A DNA stretch of 37,004 bases from JBJXGC01 sp046154545 (GCA_046154545.1 JBJXGC010000190.1:1-37004), one strand, 5' to 3'. Positions 16,126 to 25,091 are shown, numbered from the stretch's first letter. Made by a program: numbers and translations. The notes: a model not told the origin generated them from the sequence alone.

Positions 16126-17043
16126 CTACACGTCCCTCCGCATCATGTCCCGTTGCAGGCGGGGGTCCAGGATGTCGCGCATCGCATCGCCGAGGAAGTT
16201 CAACCCGAGCACTGTCAGGGTGAGCGCGCACCCGGGGAAGATTGCCATCCAGGGAGCGAGTTCGAAATATGTCCTGGCGTTACCGGAGAGGTCTGCGCCC
16301 CACGACGCCGTGGGCGGCGGCACGCCGACGCCGAGGAAGCTGAGGCTCGCTTCGGAGAGGACCGCGACGGACAGAAGCGTGGTACCGAGGACGACGATCG
16401 GCGCGCTCACGTTCGGGAGAATATGGAACAGCATGATCCGCCCTTCGCCCGCACCGACGGCCCTGGCCGCGAGCACGTAGTCACGGGAGCGCTCCGAGAG
16501 CACTGATCCGCGGACCACCCGCGAGACCGCCGGTGTGATGGCGATGCCCAGGACCATGACGCTCTTCCAGAGGCCCTGACCGGACACGGCGGCAATGAAG
16601 ATCGCGAGGATGATGAGCGGAAAGGCGAGGAGGACGTCCGTCACCCGTTGCAGGACCGCCTCCACCCATCCGCCGAGGTACCCTGACACCAGGCCGAGTA
16701 CCGTGCCGGCGCAAACGCCGATGATGACGCTGCCGAAACCGACCGTGAGGCTTATGCGGCCTCCATAAATCACGCGGCTCAAGACATCGCGCCCCAGGAG
16801 GTCGGTCCCGAACGGGTGCGCCGCTGATGGGCCCGTGAGCGAACTGAACGAACTGTCCTGGGCGCCGTGCGGAGCGAAGACGTTGGCGCCAATCGCAGCG
16901 GCGCTCACCAGCAGCAGGATAAGAAGCCCAATCGCGCCCAGTGGGTTTCTGCGCAGAAGAAGGATCCCTGTGGAGAACGGCCCCCCCATCCGGGACCGTG
17001 CCGGCCGCAACATCCGTCCCGGCCGCGCCTCGATCTGCTGCAT
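16126..17043 (-). CDS. Second peptide-type ABC importer permease (DppC type)
   Basis: 305 residues from the ATG at 17041-17043, which has GAGGG upstream; the open frame to 17262 adds a stretch without family similarity. The first helix is in AIGLLILLLVSAAAIGANVF, followed by HPFGTDLLGRDVLSRVIYGG, a hallmark of DppC, and an EAA-like loop near ARAVGAGEGRIML. The stop touches the start of dppB (15181-16125). A gap of about 250 nt with a GC hairpin separates it from the hydrolase gene upstream. The partner binding protein is probably the lipoprotein at 20964-22724 (inference). Confidence 0.92.
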   Translation of the reverse strand: MQQIEARPGRMLRPARSRMGGPFSTGILLLRRNPLGAIGLLILLLVSAAAIGANVFAPHGAQDSSFSSLTGPSAAHPFGTDLLGRDVLSRVIYGGRISLTVGFGSVIIGVCAGTVLGLVSGYLGGWVEAVLQRVTDVLLAFPLIILAIFIAAVSGQGLWKSVMVLGIAITPAVSRVVRGSVLSERSRDYVLAARAVGAGEGRIMLFHILPNVSAPIVVLGTTLLSVAVLSEASLSFLGVGVPPPTASWGADLSGNARTYFELAPWMAIFPGCALTLTVLGLNFLGDAMRDILDPRLQRDMMRRDV

Positions 17044-17095
17044 GCCTTCACCCTCGGCGCGCGTCGTTCGAATCCCGGCGACCAACCGCTGAGCG

Positions 17096-17114
17096 GCCGG
17101 CCGGTTGGGCCGGC
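17096..17114 (-). terminator. GC hairpin between hydrolase and permease genes
   Basis: GCCGGCC (17096-17102) pairs with GGCCGGC (17108-17114) around 5 nt, in the 249-nt gap before dppC. Without a T-run it is an uncertain terminator or attenuator. The rest of this gap shows nothing I recognise. Confidence 0.4.
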
Positions 17115-17292
17115 GTTTGAGCGGTAGTGCCACGGCGCGATACAGCGGGGACGCTACGCTCAGACCGAGAAGTTGGCAATCGGTCGATAGCAGGTATAGG
17201 CCTTGTGTTGGTTCGAAATCCTGCGGAGGAGATGGAGCTGTGTGAGGCGGCGTTCCAAGCAAGCGGAGGTGCAGAGCGCCCCGCCCGCGGCG

Positions 17293-18222
17293 TCAGGCCT
17301 TGAGCAGATGCTTGTCGAACCACCCACGAGCGATTTCGGTGGCCCCGGAAGACGGCTTGTAGATGTCAAGGTGCTCAAGCCCAGGAAGCACCCGGTACTC
17401 CGCTGGCGCCCGGCCATGCTCCCCGATGGCCGCGGCCAGGCGTTCGCCATGTTCGCGGATATCCCAGATCCACTCCTTCTCGGCGTCGATGACGAGCACC
17501 GGCACGTCTACCCGGTCAGCCCAGGCGATCGGGCCGAAGAACCGGACATCCGGATTGACCCGATAGGCTTGCTGTCCCTCAGGCCGATAGGCCGGCGCCG
17601 ACGCTGGCCGGTCGCGGAGGTCGATCGCGACCGGCCCCGGTTCGCGTTCGCCGCGGGCACGTTGGATGGCAGCCTCGTGCATCTGTTCCTCGGACCACAT
17701 CGGGAAGAAATGGTTTCGTTCGGACGGCTCACCGCGATAGTCGTACGCGCCCGCATGGCCAACGACACACTTCACGCGCGCATCGTTGGCCGCCACGTAG
17801 ACGACCATCCCGCCACCGAGGCTCCAGCCCGCGAGGCCGATCCGGTCCCGGTCCACTCCGGCTTCACCTTCGATGAAATCGATGGCGTGCCGGATGTCGA
17901 GCGCCCAATCGAGGGGGTCGAACACCTCCCGGATAATGGCAGCGGGGCTGGCCGACTTCGTTGCCCCGCCTGCGAGCTCTTCAGCGACGAACGGTACGCC
18001 GTCGCTGGCGCCCCAACCACGGTAGTCGAATGCGAGGACGAAATACCCGGCCGCCGCCATCGCCTGGGGAAACCCGGTCTCGGCAAGGCTGTGTTTGAGC
18101 GGATGCGCCCAACCGTGGCAGCAGACGATGGCGGGCCTCAGCTTCCCGTCGAGATGGCCAGCCGGTCGGTAGAGGTCGCCCTTCATCCGGGTGCCGTTGC
18201 TCCAGATCGTGACCTCGTCCAT
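17293..18222 (-). CDS. Alpha/beta-hydrolase (dienelactone hydrolase / S15-like esterase)
   Basis: 309 residues from the ATG at 18220-18222 with a G-rich site upstream; longer frames overlap the LLM gene. Features are the oxyanion region PAIVCCHGWAHPLKHS, then FDYRGWGASDG, the nucleophile elbow GWSLGGG with Ser134, an acidic residue near VPVLVIDAEKEW and His in LEHLDIY. A complete catalytic triad is therefore plausible. The protein has no signal peptide and is probably cytoplasmic. It is 17 nt downstream of the LLM oxidoreductase, in a row with the P450 gene, suggesting hydrolysis of an ester or lactone formed by oxidation (inference). Confidence 0.85.
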   Translation of the reverse strand: MDEVTIWSNGTRMKGDLYRPAGHLDGKLRPAIVCCHGWAHPLKHSLAETGFPQAMAAAGYFVLAFDYRGWGASDGVPFVAEELAGGATKSASPAAIIREVFDPLDWALDIRHAIDFIEGEAGVDRDRIGLAGWSLGGGMVVYVAANDARVKCVVGHAGAYDYRGEPSERNHFFPMWSEEQMHEAAIQRARGEREPGPVAIDLRDRPASAPAYRPEGQQAYRVNPDVRFFGPIAWADRVDVPVLVIDAEKEWIWDIREHGERLAAAIGEHGRAPAEYRVLPGLEHLDIYKPSSGATEIARGWFDKHLLKA

Positions 18223-18239
18223 CGCAGCCCCCCGTTCCC

Positions 18240-19502
18240 TTACCGCGCGGTCGCGGTTTCCGCCACCGTCCGGCCGTAGGCCTGGAAGGTGGGGATGTTG
18301 GCGTCCGCGAGCGGCTGCATCCACTGCTTCCGCGCGAACGCCTTCTCGATGTAGGGCGCGAGCTCCTGCTGCTTACGCGCCTGGCGGGCCGCCTCTTCGG
18401 CGCGGAACTCCGGCATGATCTCTGCCGCGAACAGTTCCAGCGAAGAGCAAATGTCGGTGTGTTTGTTCTTGCCACCCTGTTGAATGAAGACCATCTGATC
18501 GACGCCAATGTCCGCGAACTCGCGTAGCGTCTGACGTACCTGTGCCGGGGTCCCGATAGCGCCGCGGTTACCGCTGACGCCCCCGCCGCTATCCGGGCTG
18601 CCAACGTCCTGGACGACATCGCCAGCGATCATCGCGTCGCGGTTCGCCAGGTAGGCCGCCCAGATGTCACTGCGGCCCGGCTTGTGTTCGCCGGCTGCGT
18701 AGAAATGGCCGAGTGCGAACTGGAAGAAACGCAGGCCATCGATGCCCCGGTCGAGCGCCACCTGTTCGTCGTGGTTGACCGAAAACCCGCAAACGAGGGC
18801 GACATTGGGATTGACCGTGTGGCCAATCGGCACGCACTCGTTCTTGAACGTCTCGTAGTAGTCGTCCACCCACTTCTTCGCCTCAACGGCGTCGATGAAG
18901 GTGAACGTGAGCGCGCCGATGCCCAGTTTCGCAGCCTGGTGGATGGTTTCGCGGTTCGAACAGGCCACCCAGAGTGGCGGGTGCGGCTTCTGCACCGGTT
19001 TCGGCACGATGTTCCGGGCTGGCATCGAGAAGTACTTGCCCTGGTAGCCGGGATAGGGGTCCATGGCGAGCATGTTCGCCACCTGTTCGGTCGTCTCCAG
19101 CCACATCGCCCGCTTCTCCTCGGGGCTGATCCCGAAGCCTTCCAGCTCCGCCCGCGAGGCCGATTCACCCGTGCCGAAATCGACCCGTCCGTGCGAGACC
19201 AGGTCGAGTGTGGCGATCTCCTCGGCCACCCGCGCCGGCGCGTTGTAGCCGGGCGGCATGAGCTTGATCCCGTGCCCGAGCCGGATGTTCTTCGTCCGCT
19301 GGCTCGCGGCCGCGAGAAACACCTCTGGGCAGGACGAGTGCGAATACTCTTCCAGGAAGTGGTGTTCGACTTCCCATGCGTAGTCGAAGCCGAGACGGTC
19401 CGCCAACTCGACCTGATCGAGCGCTTCGTGGAAGAGCTGCTCTTCGCCGCCCTCGAGCCACGGGCGGGGATACTGGTGTTCATAGAAGATCCCGAATTTC
19501 AC
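18240..19502 (-). CDS. LLM-class flavin-dependent oxidoreductase (luciferase-like monooxygenase)
   Basis: 420 residues starting MKFGIFYEHQYPRPW. The bacterial-luciferase-like TIM barrel is shown by YAWEVEHHFLEEYSHSS (the E-V-E-H-H-F block), by RTKNIRLGHGI and LPP-like MPPGYNAPARVAEE, by the flavin-site segment GRVDFGTGESASRAELEGFG, and by KPHPPLWVACSN. Members use FMN or F420 and often insert oxygen into, or cleave, organic substrates including amides and thioethers. A flavin reductase is not seen nearby. It lies between the P450 and hydrolase genes in one apparent operon. A related but distinct enzyme is encoded at 22960-24123. Confidence 0.9.
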   Translation of the reverse strand: MKFGIFYEHQYPRPWLEGGEEQLFHEALDQVELADRLGFDYAWEVEHHFLEEYSHSSCPEVFLAAASQRTKNIRLGHGIKLMPPGYNAPARVAEEIATLDLVSHGRVDFGTGESASRAELEGFGISPEEKRAMWLETTEQVANMLAMDPYPGYQGKYFSMPARNIVPKPVQKPHPPLWVACSNRETIHQAAKLGIGALTFTFIDAVEAKKWVDDYYETFKNECVPIGHTVNPNVALVCGFSVNHDEQVALDRGIDGLRFFQFALGHFYAAGEHKPGRSDIWAAYLANRDAMIAGDVVQDVGSPDSGGGVSGNRGAIGTPAQVRQTLREFADIGVDQMVFIQQGGKNKHTDICSSLELFAAEIMPEFRAEEAARQARKQQELAPYIEKAFARKQWMQPLADANIPTFQAYGRTVAETATAR

Positions 19503-19541
19503 CGCATCTCTCCTCTCGATGAAACGGTCGCCGGGCGAACC

Positions 19542-20759
19542 TCAGGCCCGCGCCGCACGGATGGGCAGTTGATGTAACCCCCGCAGGGCAAACGAGGACG
19601 CGTAGGTGAGCGTTGAATCCGGCACGGACAGCGCGAACATCGGGGCGCGTTCGAGGAGCGCTTCGAACGCGAGGCGCGCTTCGAGCCGGGCCAGTGGCGC
19701 ACCGATGCAAAAGTGGAGCCCGGTGCCGAATCCGAGGTGCTCGTCCTCTTTGCGGTCGAACAGCAGGGCAGCAGGCTGGTCGAATTGACGCGGGTCACGG
19801 TTTGCCGCGGCGACGACGACCGCCACGGTATCGCCCTCCTGGAGCTCGACGCCATGTATCGTGCGCGGCGCCGTGACGCGCCGGAACGTGGACTGCACAG
19901 GCCCATCGAAGCGCACAAACTCCTCGATGGCGGCGGGCAGCAACCCGGGATTGCGGACCAGCTCGGCCTGCTTTTCCGGCAACCGTGCCATCGCCAAAGC
20001 GCCGTTGCCAATGAGGTTTGTCGTCGTTTCGTTCCCGGCCAGGAGGAGCAGGACAAGGAAGGAAAGCAGCTCCTCTTCCGAGAGGACATCGCCGTCTTCG
20101 GCGGCGACCACCAGCTTGGCCACCAATCCTTCCTCCCGGCCGCGACCGGCCCGGGCTTCGGCGATCGCATGCTCCAGGTACGCCCGCAATTGCCGGGAGC
20201 TCTCCGCCAGCCGCGCCACCTCTTCGGGCGGGGTCGCGGGACCGATGAACATGATCTCGTTGTCCGACCATGTCTTGAACCGCTCAAAGTCCTCTCGTGG
20301 GATTCCGAGGAGGTCCGCGATGACCATCGTTGGGAGTGGGGAAGCGAGGTCCCTGATGATGTCCAGTTCACCGTCGTGGAGGCGCTCGTCAAGCAGATGC
20401 TTGACGATTTCGCGAACCCGCGGCTCCAGCGCCGCGACCGTCCGCGGGGTGAAGTCACGGCTCACAAGGTGCCGCAGACGCGTGTGAGTGGGCGGGTCCG
20501 AGCCAAGGATGTTGGCGCCCGGACCAAAAGCGCGTTCGGCCCTCACGCCCGACTGCATCCGGACGGAGGAGAACGCCTCGTGCTCGCGAAGAATAGCGCG
20601 GCAGTCGCTGAATCGTGTGATGAGGTGGGCACCGAACGGCGCGAGGAATGGCGCCACCTCGCCCTCTCGCATCGCCTCGTACCACGGGTACGGGTTCGCG
20701 ATGGTCGCCGGGTTGAAGGGCTCGAACGCCGCCGCACTGACGGCAATGGTCTGGGTCAT
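19542..20759 (-). CDS. Cytochrome P450
   Basis: 405 residues, soluble bacterial type. The oxygen-binding I-helix motif AGNETT is at 241-246, the ExxR motif EFVR at 280-283 and the haem-ligand loop FGTGLHFCIG with Cys351. An acidic residue precedes the Thr pair as E-T-T, usual for this group. No ferredoxin or reductase gene is nearby, so redox partners must come from elsewhere. It is the first gene of the P450-LLM-hydrolase set (39 nt before the LLM gene) and diverges from the lipoprotein gene at 20964. Regio-specific hydroxylation of an imported compound is likely; the substrate is unknown. Confidence 0.93.
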   Translation of the reverse strand: MTQTIAVSAAAFEPFNPATIANPYPWYEAMREGEVAPFLAPFGAHLITRFSDCRAILREHEAFSSVRMQSGVRAERAFGPGANILGSDPPTHTRLRHLVSRDFTPRTVAALEPRVREIVKHLLDERLHDGELDIIRDLASPLPTMVIADLLGIPREDFERFKTWSDNEIMFIGPATPPEEVARLAESSRQLRAYLEHAIAEARAGRGREEGLVAKLVVAAEDGDVLSEEELLSFLVLLLLAGNETTTNLIGNGALAMARLPEKQAELVRNPGLLPAAIEEFVRFDGPVQSTFRRVTAPRTIHGVELQEGDTVAVVVAAANRDPRQFDQPAALLFDRKEDEHLGFGTGLHFCIGAPLARLEARLAFEALLERAPMFALSVPDSTLTYASSFALRGLHQLPIRAARA

Positions 20760-20868
20760 GGCACTTCCTACCTCAACGCCGTTCGTCCTGGCGGCCGAGC
20801 GTTCCCGGCAGCAGTGGGGTTCGCAACCGCCCGTGAAGGCACTTCATGCATCCGCCGCCGTGGCGGAG

Positions 20869-20934
20869 AGCGTAACCGTCTTGGGCTCGGCGTCAATGGG
20901 TCAAATTGACACGGCCTATGTGATTGGATAGCGT
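20869..20934. promoter_or_regulatory. Overlapping divergent promoters with a shared palindrome
   Basis: On the plus strand TTGACA (20906-20911), 17 nt and TAGCGT (20929-20934) could drive the lipoprotein gene. On the minus strand TTGACG (complement of 20891-20896), 16 nt and TACGCT (complement of 20869-20874) could drive the P450 operon. The perfect inverted repeat GTCAAT-N7-ATTGAC (20892-20897, 20905-20910) overlaps both -35 boxes, a good position for one regulator controlling both directions. No binding protein is identified. Confidence 0.45.
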
Positions 20935-20963
20935 GGCGGCCGTCAAGGCTTGGAGGAACGAGA

Positions 20964-22724
20964 ATGAGCAGCGATAACAGCGGTACTCCCCGTCATACGC
21001 GGCCCTGGAGCCGCCGCTCCGTGATCCGGGCCGCCGGCCTCGGTCTGCCCGCCATCGCGGCCGCTTCCCTGGTTGGTTGCGGTGATGACGACGCCGACTC
21101 GGGCAGCGCTACGCCTGGGACGACGCCCGCGGCGGGAGCCTCGCCAACCCAGGTGACGAGCACGAGTGGCATTTCGAGTGCGAAGCCGGGCGATCGGATC
21201 GTCCTCTCGGAAACGACCTACTTCACGACGACCGGGCAGAAGGCCGGTGGCACGTTCCGTCACAATTCGCAGTACGCTGGTTTCACGGCCGAACCGAACC
21301 AGGCCTACCAGGGCGACTACATCATGAACCGCCTCGCGTACAACGGACTGTACAGCGTCCAGTGGCCGTCCTATGCAACGATCATGTACCTCGCGAAGAG
21401 CATCGAGGAGCCTGACCCGCTCAGCTGGACCGTGAAGCTTCGTGACAACGTCAAGTTCCACAACAAGCCTCCGGTCAATGGCCGCGCGCTCACCGCTGAA
21501 GACGTGGTTTACAGTTTCGAACGGCTGCGCGCCGACAAGACCAGTACGTTCAACAATACCTACGCGTTCCTGGACACGGTGGTTGCTGTAGATACCACGA
21601 CACTGAAGTTCACCTCCAAGTTCCCCTATTCGTCGAAATTCGACGTGCTCCCGCTCTCAATCGTTCCCAAAGGTGCAATTGAGGTACTTGGCGACTTCAA
21701 CAAGCGGGGGATCGGCACCGGGCCGTATATGTACGACAGCGACTACGACCCAACTGGAGTGACCAATTTCGTCCGCAACCCGGATTTCTGGCTGAAGGGC
21801 CGGCCGTTCCCGGACAAGGTCGAGTTCCGCCACTTCGTTGACCAGGCAGCGCAGGTCTCGGCCTTCCGCTCGAACCAGATCGACTTGCTCGGCCGAGCGC
21901 TCCAGAAGCCCGTTGCCGAATCGTTGACGTCGTCCGACGGCGTCATTTCGAAGGAGCCGTTCCTGGGCATCCCCTACCTCGGGATCCCCATGGACAAAGC
22001 GCCCTACACGGACATCCGCGTGCGCCAGGCGATCAGCCTCGCGATCGACCGCAAGGAGCTTGTTAGCAAGCTCGACTTCGGCGATGGCGCCGCTTGTGGA
22101 CCATGTGGCTGGGGCCTCGGCGTCTGGGCGCTCCCTCAGAAAGAGATCGACGACTTCTACAAGGTCGAGAGTTACGAGGCGAACCTGGCCGAGGCGAAGA
22201 AGATCCTCGAGGCGGTTGGCGTCTCCAGCCTTCCCGCGATGGAGATCATCGCGCCGTCCGACCTTCCCATCTTCGCCAGTGGCGCGCCGCTGATCGCGAA
22301 CATGATGCGCAAGGCCGGGTTCAACGTGAAGGAGAACCTGAAGCCCTTGACGACGGTGGTCCGCGAACATCTCATCACTCGCAACTTCGACCTCATCTTC
22401 ATGCAGACCGGGACGCAGGAAGACCCGTGGGCGCATCTCTCGCCGCACGGTACGAGGGGCACCGTCACGGGTGCCAGTGGCCGCTACGCAGCCAGTACAC
22501 CGGCCGTCGATGCCGCCCTCAACGGGATGCAGGCCGCGACGAAGTTCGAGGACCGGGTCGCCAAGGCGCACGAGGCCCAGCGGCTGATCCTTAAAACGTA
22601 CGGAGCTCAGATGCACCTCTGGGAAGCGAACGCCTACTTCGTCGCCAAGAAAGGCCTCAAGGATTACCGCGTCAGCGGCGCCCTCAGCGCCTATGACCAG
22701 TACGACTTCTGGCTGAGTGCGTAG
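20964..22724 (+). CDS. ABC transporter substrate-binding lipoprotein (SBP family 5, Tat-type signal)
   Basis: 586 residues from the ATG at 20964, with GGAGG about 8 nt before it. The N-terminus has a twin arginine (SRRSVIRAAG, Arg17-Arg18) followed by a hydrophobic stretch and lipobox SLVGC with Cys39, so it is probably exported folded and lipidated. The mature part shows SBP_bac_5 features such as SWTVKLRDNVKFHNKPPVNG, EDVVYSFERL and IRVRQAISLAIDRKEL. The segment GDGAACGPCGWGLG carries two Cys near the expected ligand-binding region, which is unusual. It probably serves the DppB/DppC pair at 15.2-17.0 kb. The ligand is unknown. Confidence 0.92.
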   Translation: MSSDNSGTPRHTRPWSRRSVIRAAGLGLPAIAAASLVGCGDDDADSGSATPGTTPAAGASPTQVTSTSGISSAKPGDRIVLSETTYFTTTGQKAGGTFRHNSQYAGFTAEPNQAYQGDYIMNRLAYNGLYSVQWPSYATIMYLAKSIEEPDPLSWTVKLRDNVKFHNKPPVNGRALTAEDVVYSFERLRADKTSTFNNTYAFLDTVVAVDTTTLKFTSKFPYSSKFDVLPLSIVPKGAIEVLGDFNKRGIGTGPYMYDSDYDPTGVTNFVRNPDFWLKGRPFPDKVEFRHFVDQAAQVSAFRSNQIDLLGRALQKPVAESLTSSDGVISKEPFLGIPYLGIPMDKAPYTDIRVRQAISLAIDRKELVSKLDFGDGAACGPCGWGLGVWALPQKEIDDFYKVESYEANLAEAKKILEAVGVSSLPAMEIIAPSDLPIFASGAPLIANMMRKAGFNVKENLKPLTTVVREHLITRNFDLIFMQTGTQEDPWAHLSPHGTRGTVTGASGRYAASTPAVDAALNGMQAATKFEDRVAKAHEAQRLILKTYGAQMHLWEANAYFVAKKGLKDYRVSGALSAYDQYDFWLSA

Positions 22725-22761
22725 CCTGATCCGGTCCGCACCCGTTCGGGGCAACACCGTC

Positions 22762-22814
22762 GCCCGCGTGGCGTCGATGCGCAGCGCGGGCATTCGTGGC
22801 GCCCCGGGGGGCGC
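22762..22814. terminator. Two GC hairpins between convergent genes
   Basis: GCCCGCG (22762-22768) pairs with CGCGGGC (22785-22791). GCGCCCC (22799-22805) pairs with GGGGCGC (22808-22814), although its loop is so short that the innermost pair cannot form. They lie between the lipoprotein stop and the convergent LLM stop. There is no T-tract. The rest of the 235-bp gap shows nothing else. Confidence 0.45.
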
Positions 22815-22959
22815 ACGCTCGGCCATCCCACGGCCGAAGCAGGGAGGCGGGAAGAACGCTCAACGCGCCGAGTAATCCCTCGCACCGATGCGTGCAAGAA
22901 GGAGACACTGGCCGCGGGGCGCGAGACGGCTCCCGCACCTCGCCCTACGCTGACTCTGC

Positions 22960-24123
22960 CTACGCGCGGGTGGCGCCCACCGGCACGCGCGCTTCAGCCG
23001 GCCCGTCCGGCTCCATGGAGAAGTTCGGGAGGGTGGTGAGCCCAGGCCGCGCCGGTTCGGCGAAGACCGGCATCACTTCACGCGCGAATCGCCGCAGTGA
23101 CTCCAGGATCTTCTTGTGCGGGATCACCTGGTCGAAGTTGATGAGGAAGACCATGCGATCAACGCCGATCTCTTCCCAGAGGCGGATGGCGGCGATAACC
23201 GACTCGGGGTCGCCGATCGGTGTGCCTTGCTGCACCGGGCCGGCTACGTCGCCCGGGCGGTTGCGTAGCTGAATGGCGCTCGCCTGGGCGCCGTAAGCAG
23301 GCGTGGGGTAGACGGCGCCGACGCCCGTGAGGTGCGCGGCCGCGTTCATGAAGGCCATTGCGCCCATGCCGCCGACCCGCTGGGCCTCTTCGTTGGATTC
23401 GCCGCAGTACATCCAGCCGACGCCGTTCACGGCGTTGTTGACGAACTTCCCGACGGGCTCGCAGTCCTGGATGATCCGGCGGTAGTCGCGCACGCGTTGG
23501 GCGTACTCGTCCGGGGTGCCGAGGGAGACGCCCAGCAGCCCCATCCCCCTCTCCGCCGCCTGGATTGCCGTCTCCGGGCTTGAGACGGCCACCCACATTG
23601 GGGGATGCGGTTTCTGAACGGGCTTCGGCAAGACGGCCCGGGCGGGCATGTCGAAGTACTTGCCGTGCCATTCGAAGCGCTCCTCCGTCCACATCCGGGG
23701 GATGGCGCGGATGACCTCGTCCCACATCTCCTTGGTGTCGTCCGGGCGCACGCCGAAACCGCCAAGCTCCGTCCAGGTGGCAGCCCGGCCGGTACCGAAT
23801 TCGAGCCTCCCGTTGGAGATGATGTCGAGCGCCGCCGCCCGTTCTGCGACCCGTGCCGGGTGGTTCACCGGCGGCAGGCAGAGCGCGATGCCCTGGCAGA
23901 TGTGGATGTTCTTCGTCTGAGCGGCAGCAGCGGCGAGAAACACCTCAGGGGCCGAGGAGTGGCTGTACTCCTCGAGGAAGTGGTGCTCCACCTCCCACAC
24001 CTGGTCAAAACCAAGCTCGTCGGCGAGGCAGATCTGTTCGAGCGCCTGGTGGTAGGCGCGCCACTCGGAGATTTCGGTCCAGGGCCGGGCCACGGAGTGT
24101 TCGTAGAAGATGCCGAATTTCAC
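22960..24123 (-). CDS. LLM-class flavin-dependent oxidoreductase (second copy, distinct)
   Basis: 387 residues from a GTG at 24121-24123 with GGAAGGA about 8 nt upstream. The GTG encodes the residue aligned with the Met of the other LLM gene (KFGIFYEHSVARPW). It shares the same landmarks: QVWEVEHHFLEEYSHSS, QTKNIHICQGIALCLPP, GRLEFGTGRAATWTELGGFG and KPHPPMWVAVSS. Luciferase-like monooxygenases of this type use reduced FMN or F420. The gene is monocistronic, convergent with the binding lipoprotein and divergent from the DegV gene. Two such enzymes within 6 kb fit stepwise oxidation of one compound class. Confidence 0.9.
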   Translation of the reverse strand: MKFGIFYEHSVARPWTEISEWRAYHQALEQICLADELGFDQVWEVEHHFLEEYSHSSAPEVFLAAAAAQTKNIHICQGIALCLPPVNHPARVAERAAALDIISNGRLEFGTGRAATWTELGGFGVRPDDTKEMWDEVIRAIPRMWTEERFEWHGKYFDMPARAVLPKPVQKPHPPMWVAVSSPETAIQAAERGMGLLGVSLGTPDEYAQRVRDYRRIIQDCEPVGKFVNNAVNGVGWMYCGESNEEAQRVGGMGAMAFMNAAAHLTGVGAVYPTPAYGAQASAIQLRNRPGDVAGPVQQGTPIGDPESVIAAIRLWEEIGVDRMVFLINFDQVIPHKKILESLRRFAREVMPVFAEPARPGLTTLPNFSMEPDGPAEARVPVGATRA

Positions 24124-24151
24124 TTGCTTCGTCCTTCCGGGGCGGCGCCCT

Positions 24152-24180
24152 TTGACAGCGCCGGACGGCGGGATTATACA
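24152..24180 (+). promoter_or_regulatory. Near-consensus sigma-70 promoter before the DegV gene
   Basis: TTGACA (24152-24157), a 17-nt spacer and TATACA (24175-24180) match eleven of twelve consensus bases. Predicted transcription starts near 24187, about 22 nt before the TTG start codon. This is the best promoter seen in the window. Confidence 0.7.
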
Positions 24181-24208
24181 GTGCGCCGGGGCGGATCGGA
24201 GGCACAGC

Positions 24209-25063
24209 TTGAGCGATGTCACGATCGTCACCGACGCCTCGGCGGACCTCCCCGCCGAAGTCGCCGAGGGCTTGGGCGTCCTGGTCGCGCCGATCGGCTA
24301 CGAAGTCGGCGGGCGTCACCTCCTGAACACCGATCAAACGCCCGGCCAGCTCTACGACGCCATCGAGGCGTCCGGGCCCGCGCAGGTCAGCGGCGTCAGC
24401 GCCGAAGCCTTCGAAGGCGCCTTTCGCGCCGCCGCACAGCGGACGAAGCACATCATCTGCATCTGTCAGTCCATCGGTTCCAGCCACACACGCGTCTCGG
24501 CCGAGGTCGCCGCCCGCAACGCCACCGCGGACACGGGCGTAGCGGTGAAGATCGTGAGTCCTGGCCGCGGCGGCCCCGGCCTCGCGGCGATCGTCCTGGC
24601 GGCGGCACGCTGCCTCGCGGATGCCGGTCCCGGCGAAGCGCTTGCCGTGGTGGAGCGCCTTTCCGGCGCCGCGGACGCGCTCATCGTCGCCGGCGGGCTG
24701 GAACAGCTCGAGCGGGCGGGACAGCTCGCGCTGTTACGCGCGCAGTCCACCCACGGATCCCTGGATGACGGCGTGAGCGTCTTTCGCGTGCGCGGTAACC
24801 TCAGCGTCTGGGGCGTACACCCGGACGCCGAAGCGGCCGAGCGCGCGGTCGTGGCCCGCGCGGAGGAGCTCAGCGGCGGCCGCGCCGCGTATGCAGTGGT
24901 GACGCACGCCCTCGCGCCCGCGGCCGCTGAGCGGCTGGCGGCGGCCGTTCGGGCAAGGCTCGAGGTCCGCGAAGTCATCATCACGCAGATCGGTCCCGCC
25001 CTGGCCTGCCTCCTTGGCAGGGGGAGCTATGGGCTCGGCGTCTGTGCCGCCAGCGAAGGCTAA
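24209..25063 (+). CDS. DegV family protein (fatty-acid binding)
   Basis: 284 residues from a TTG at 24209, chosen because GGAGG lies 6-7 nt upstream and a strong promoter lies just before it; a start further left would be outside the transcript. The N-terminus SDVTIVTDASADLPAEVAEG is the DegV landmark, followed by TDQTPGQLYDAI and a region like SQPS in SGVSAEAFEGAF. Then IICICQSIGSSHTRVS matches the fatty-acid carboxylate-binding segment (usually IxxSSxLSGTY), here with SIGSSHT. By family it binds a fatty acid for kinases such as FakA, but no fakA gene is present. It is followed after 28 nt by an acetoacetate-decarboxylase-like gene. Confidence 0.82.
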   Translation: MSDVTIVTDASADLPAEVAEGLGVLVAPIGYEVGGRHLLNTDQTPGQLYDAIEASGPAQVSGVSAEAFEGAFRAAAQRTKHIICICQSIGSSHTRVSAEVAARNATADTGVAVKIVSPGRGGPGLAAIVLAAARCLADAGPGEALAVVERLSGAADALIVAGGLEQLERAGQLALLRAQSTHGSLDDGVSVFRVRGNLSVWGVHPDAEAAERAVVARAEELSGGRAAYAVVTHALAPAAAERLAAAVRARLEVREVIITQIGPALACLLGRGSYGLGVCAASEG

Positions 25064-25091
25064 TCCGCCCCAGATAGAGGAGGGACAACTC

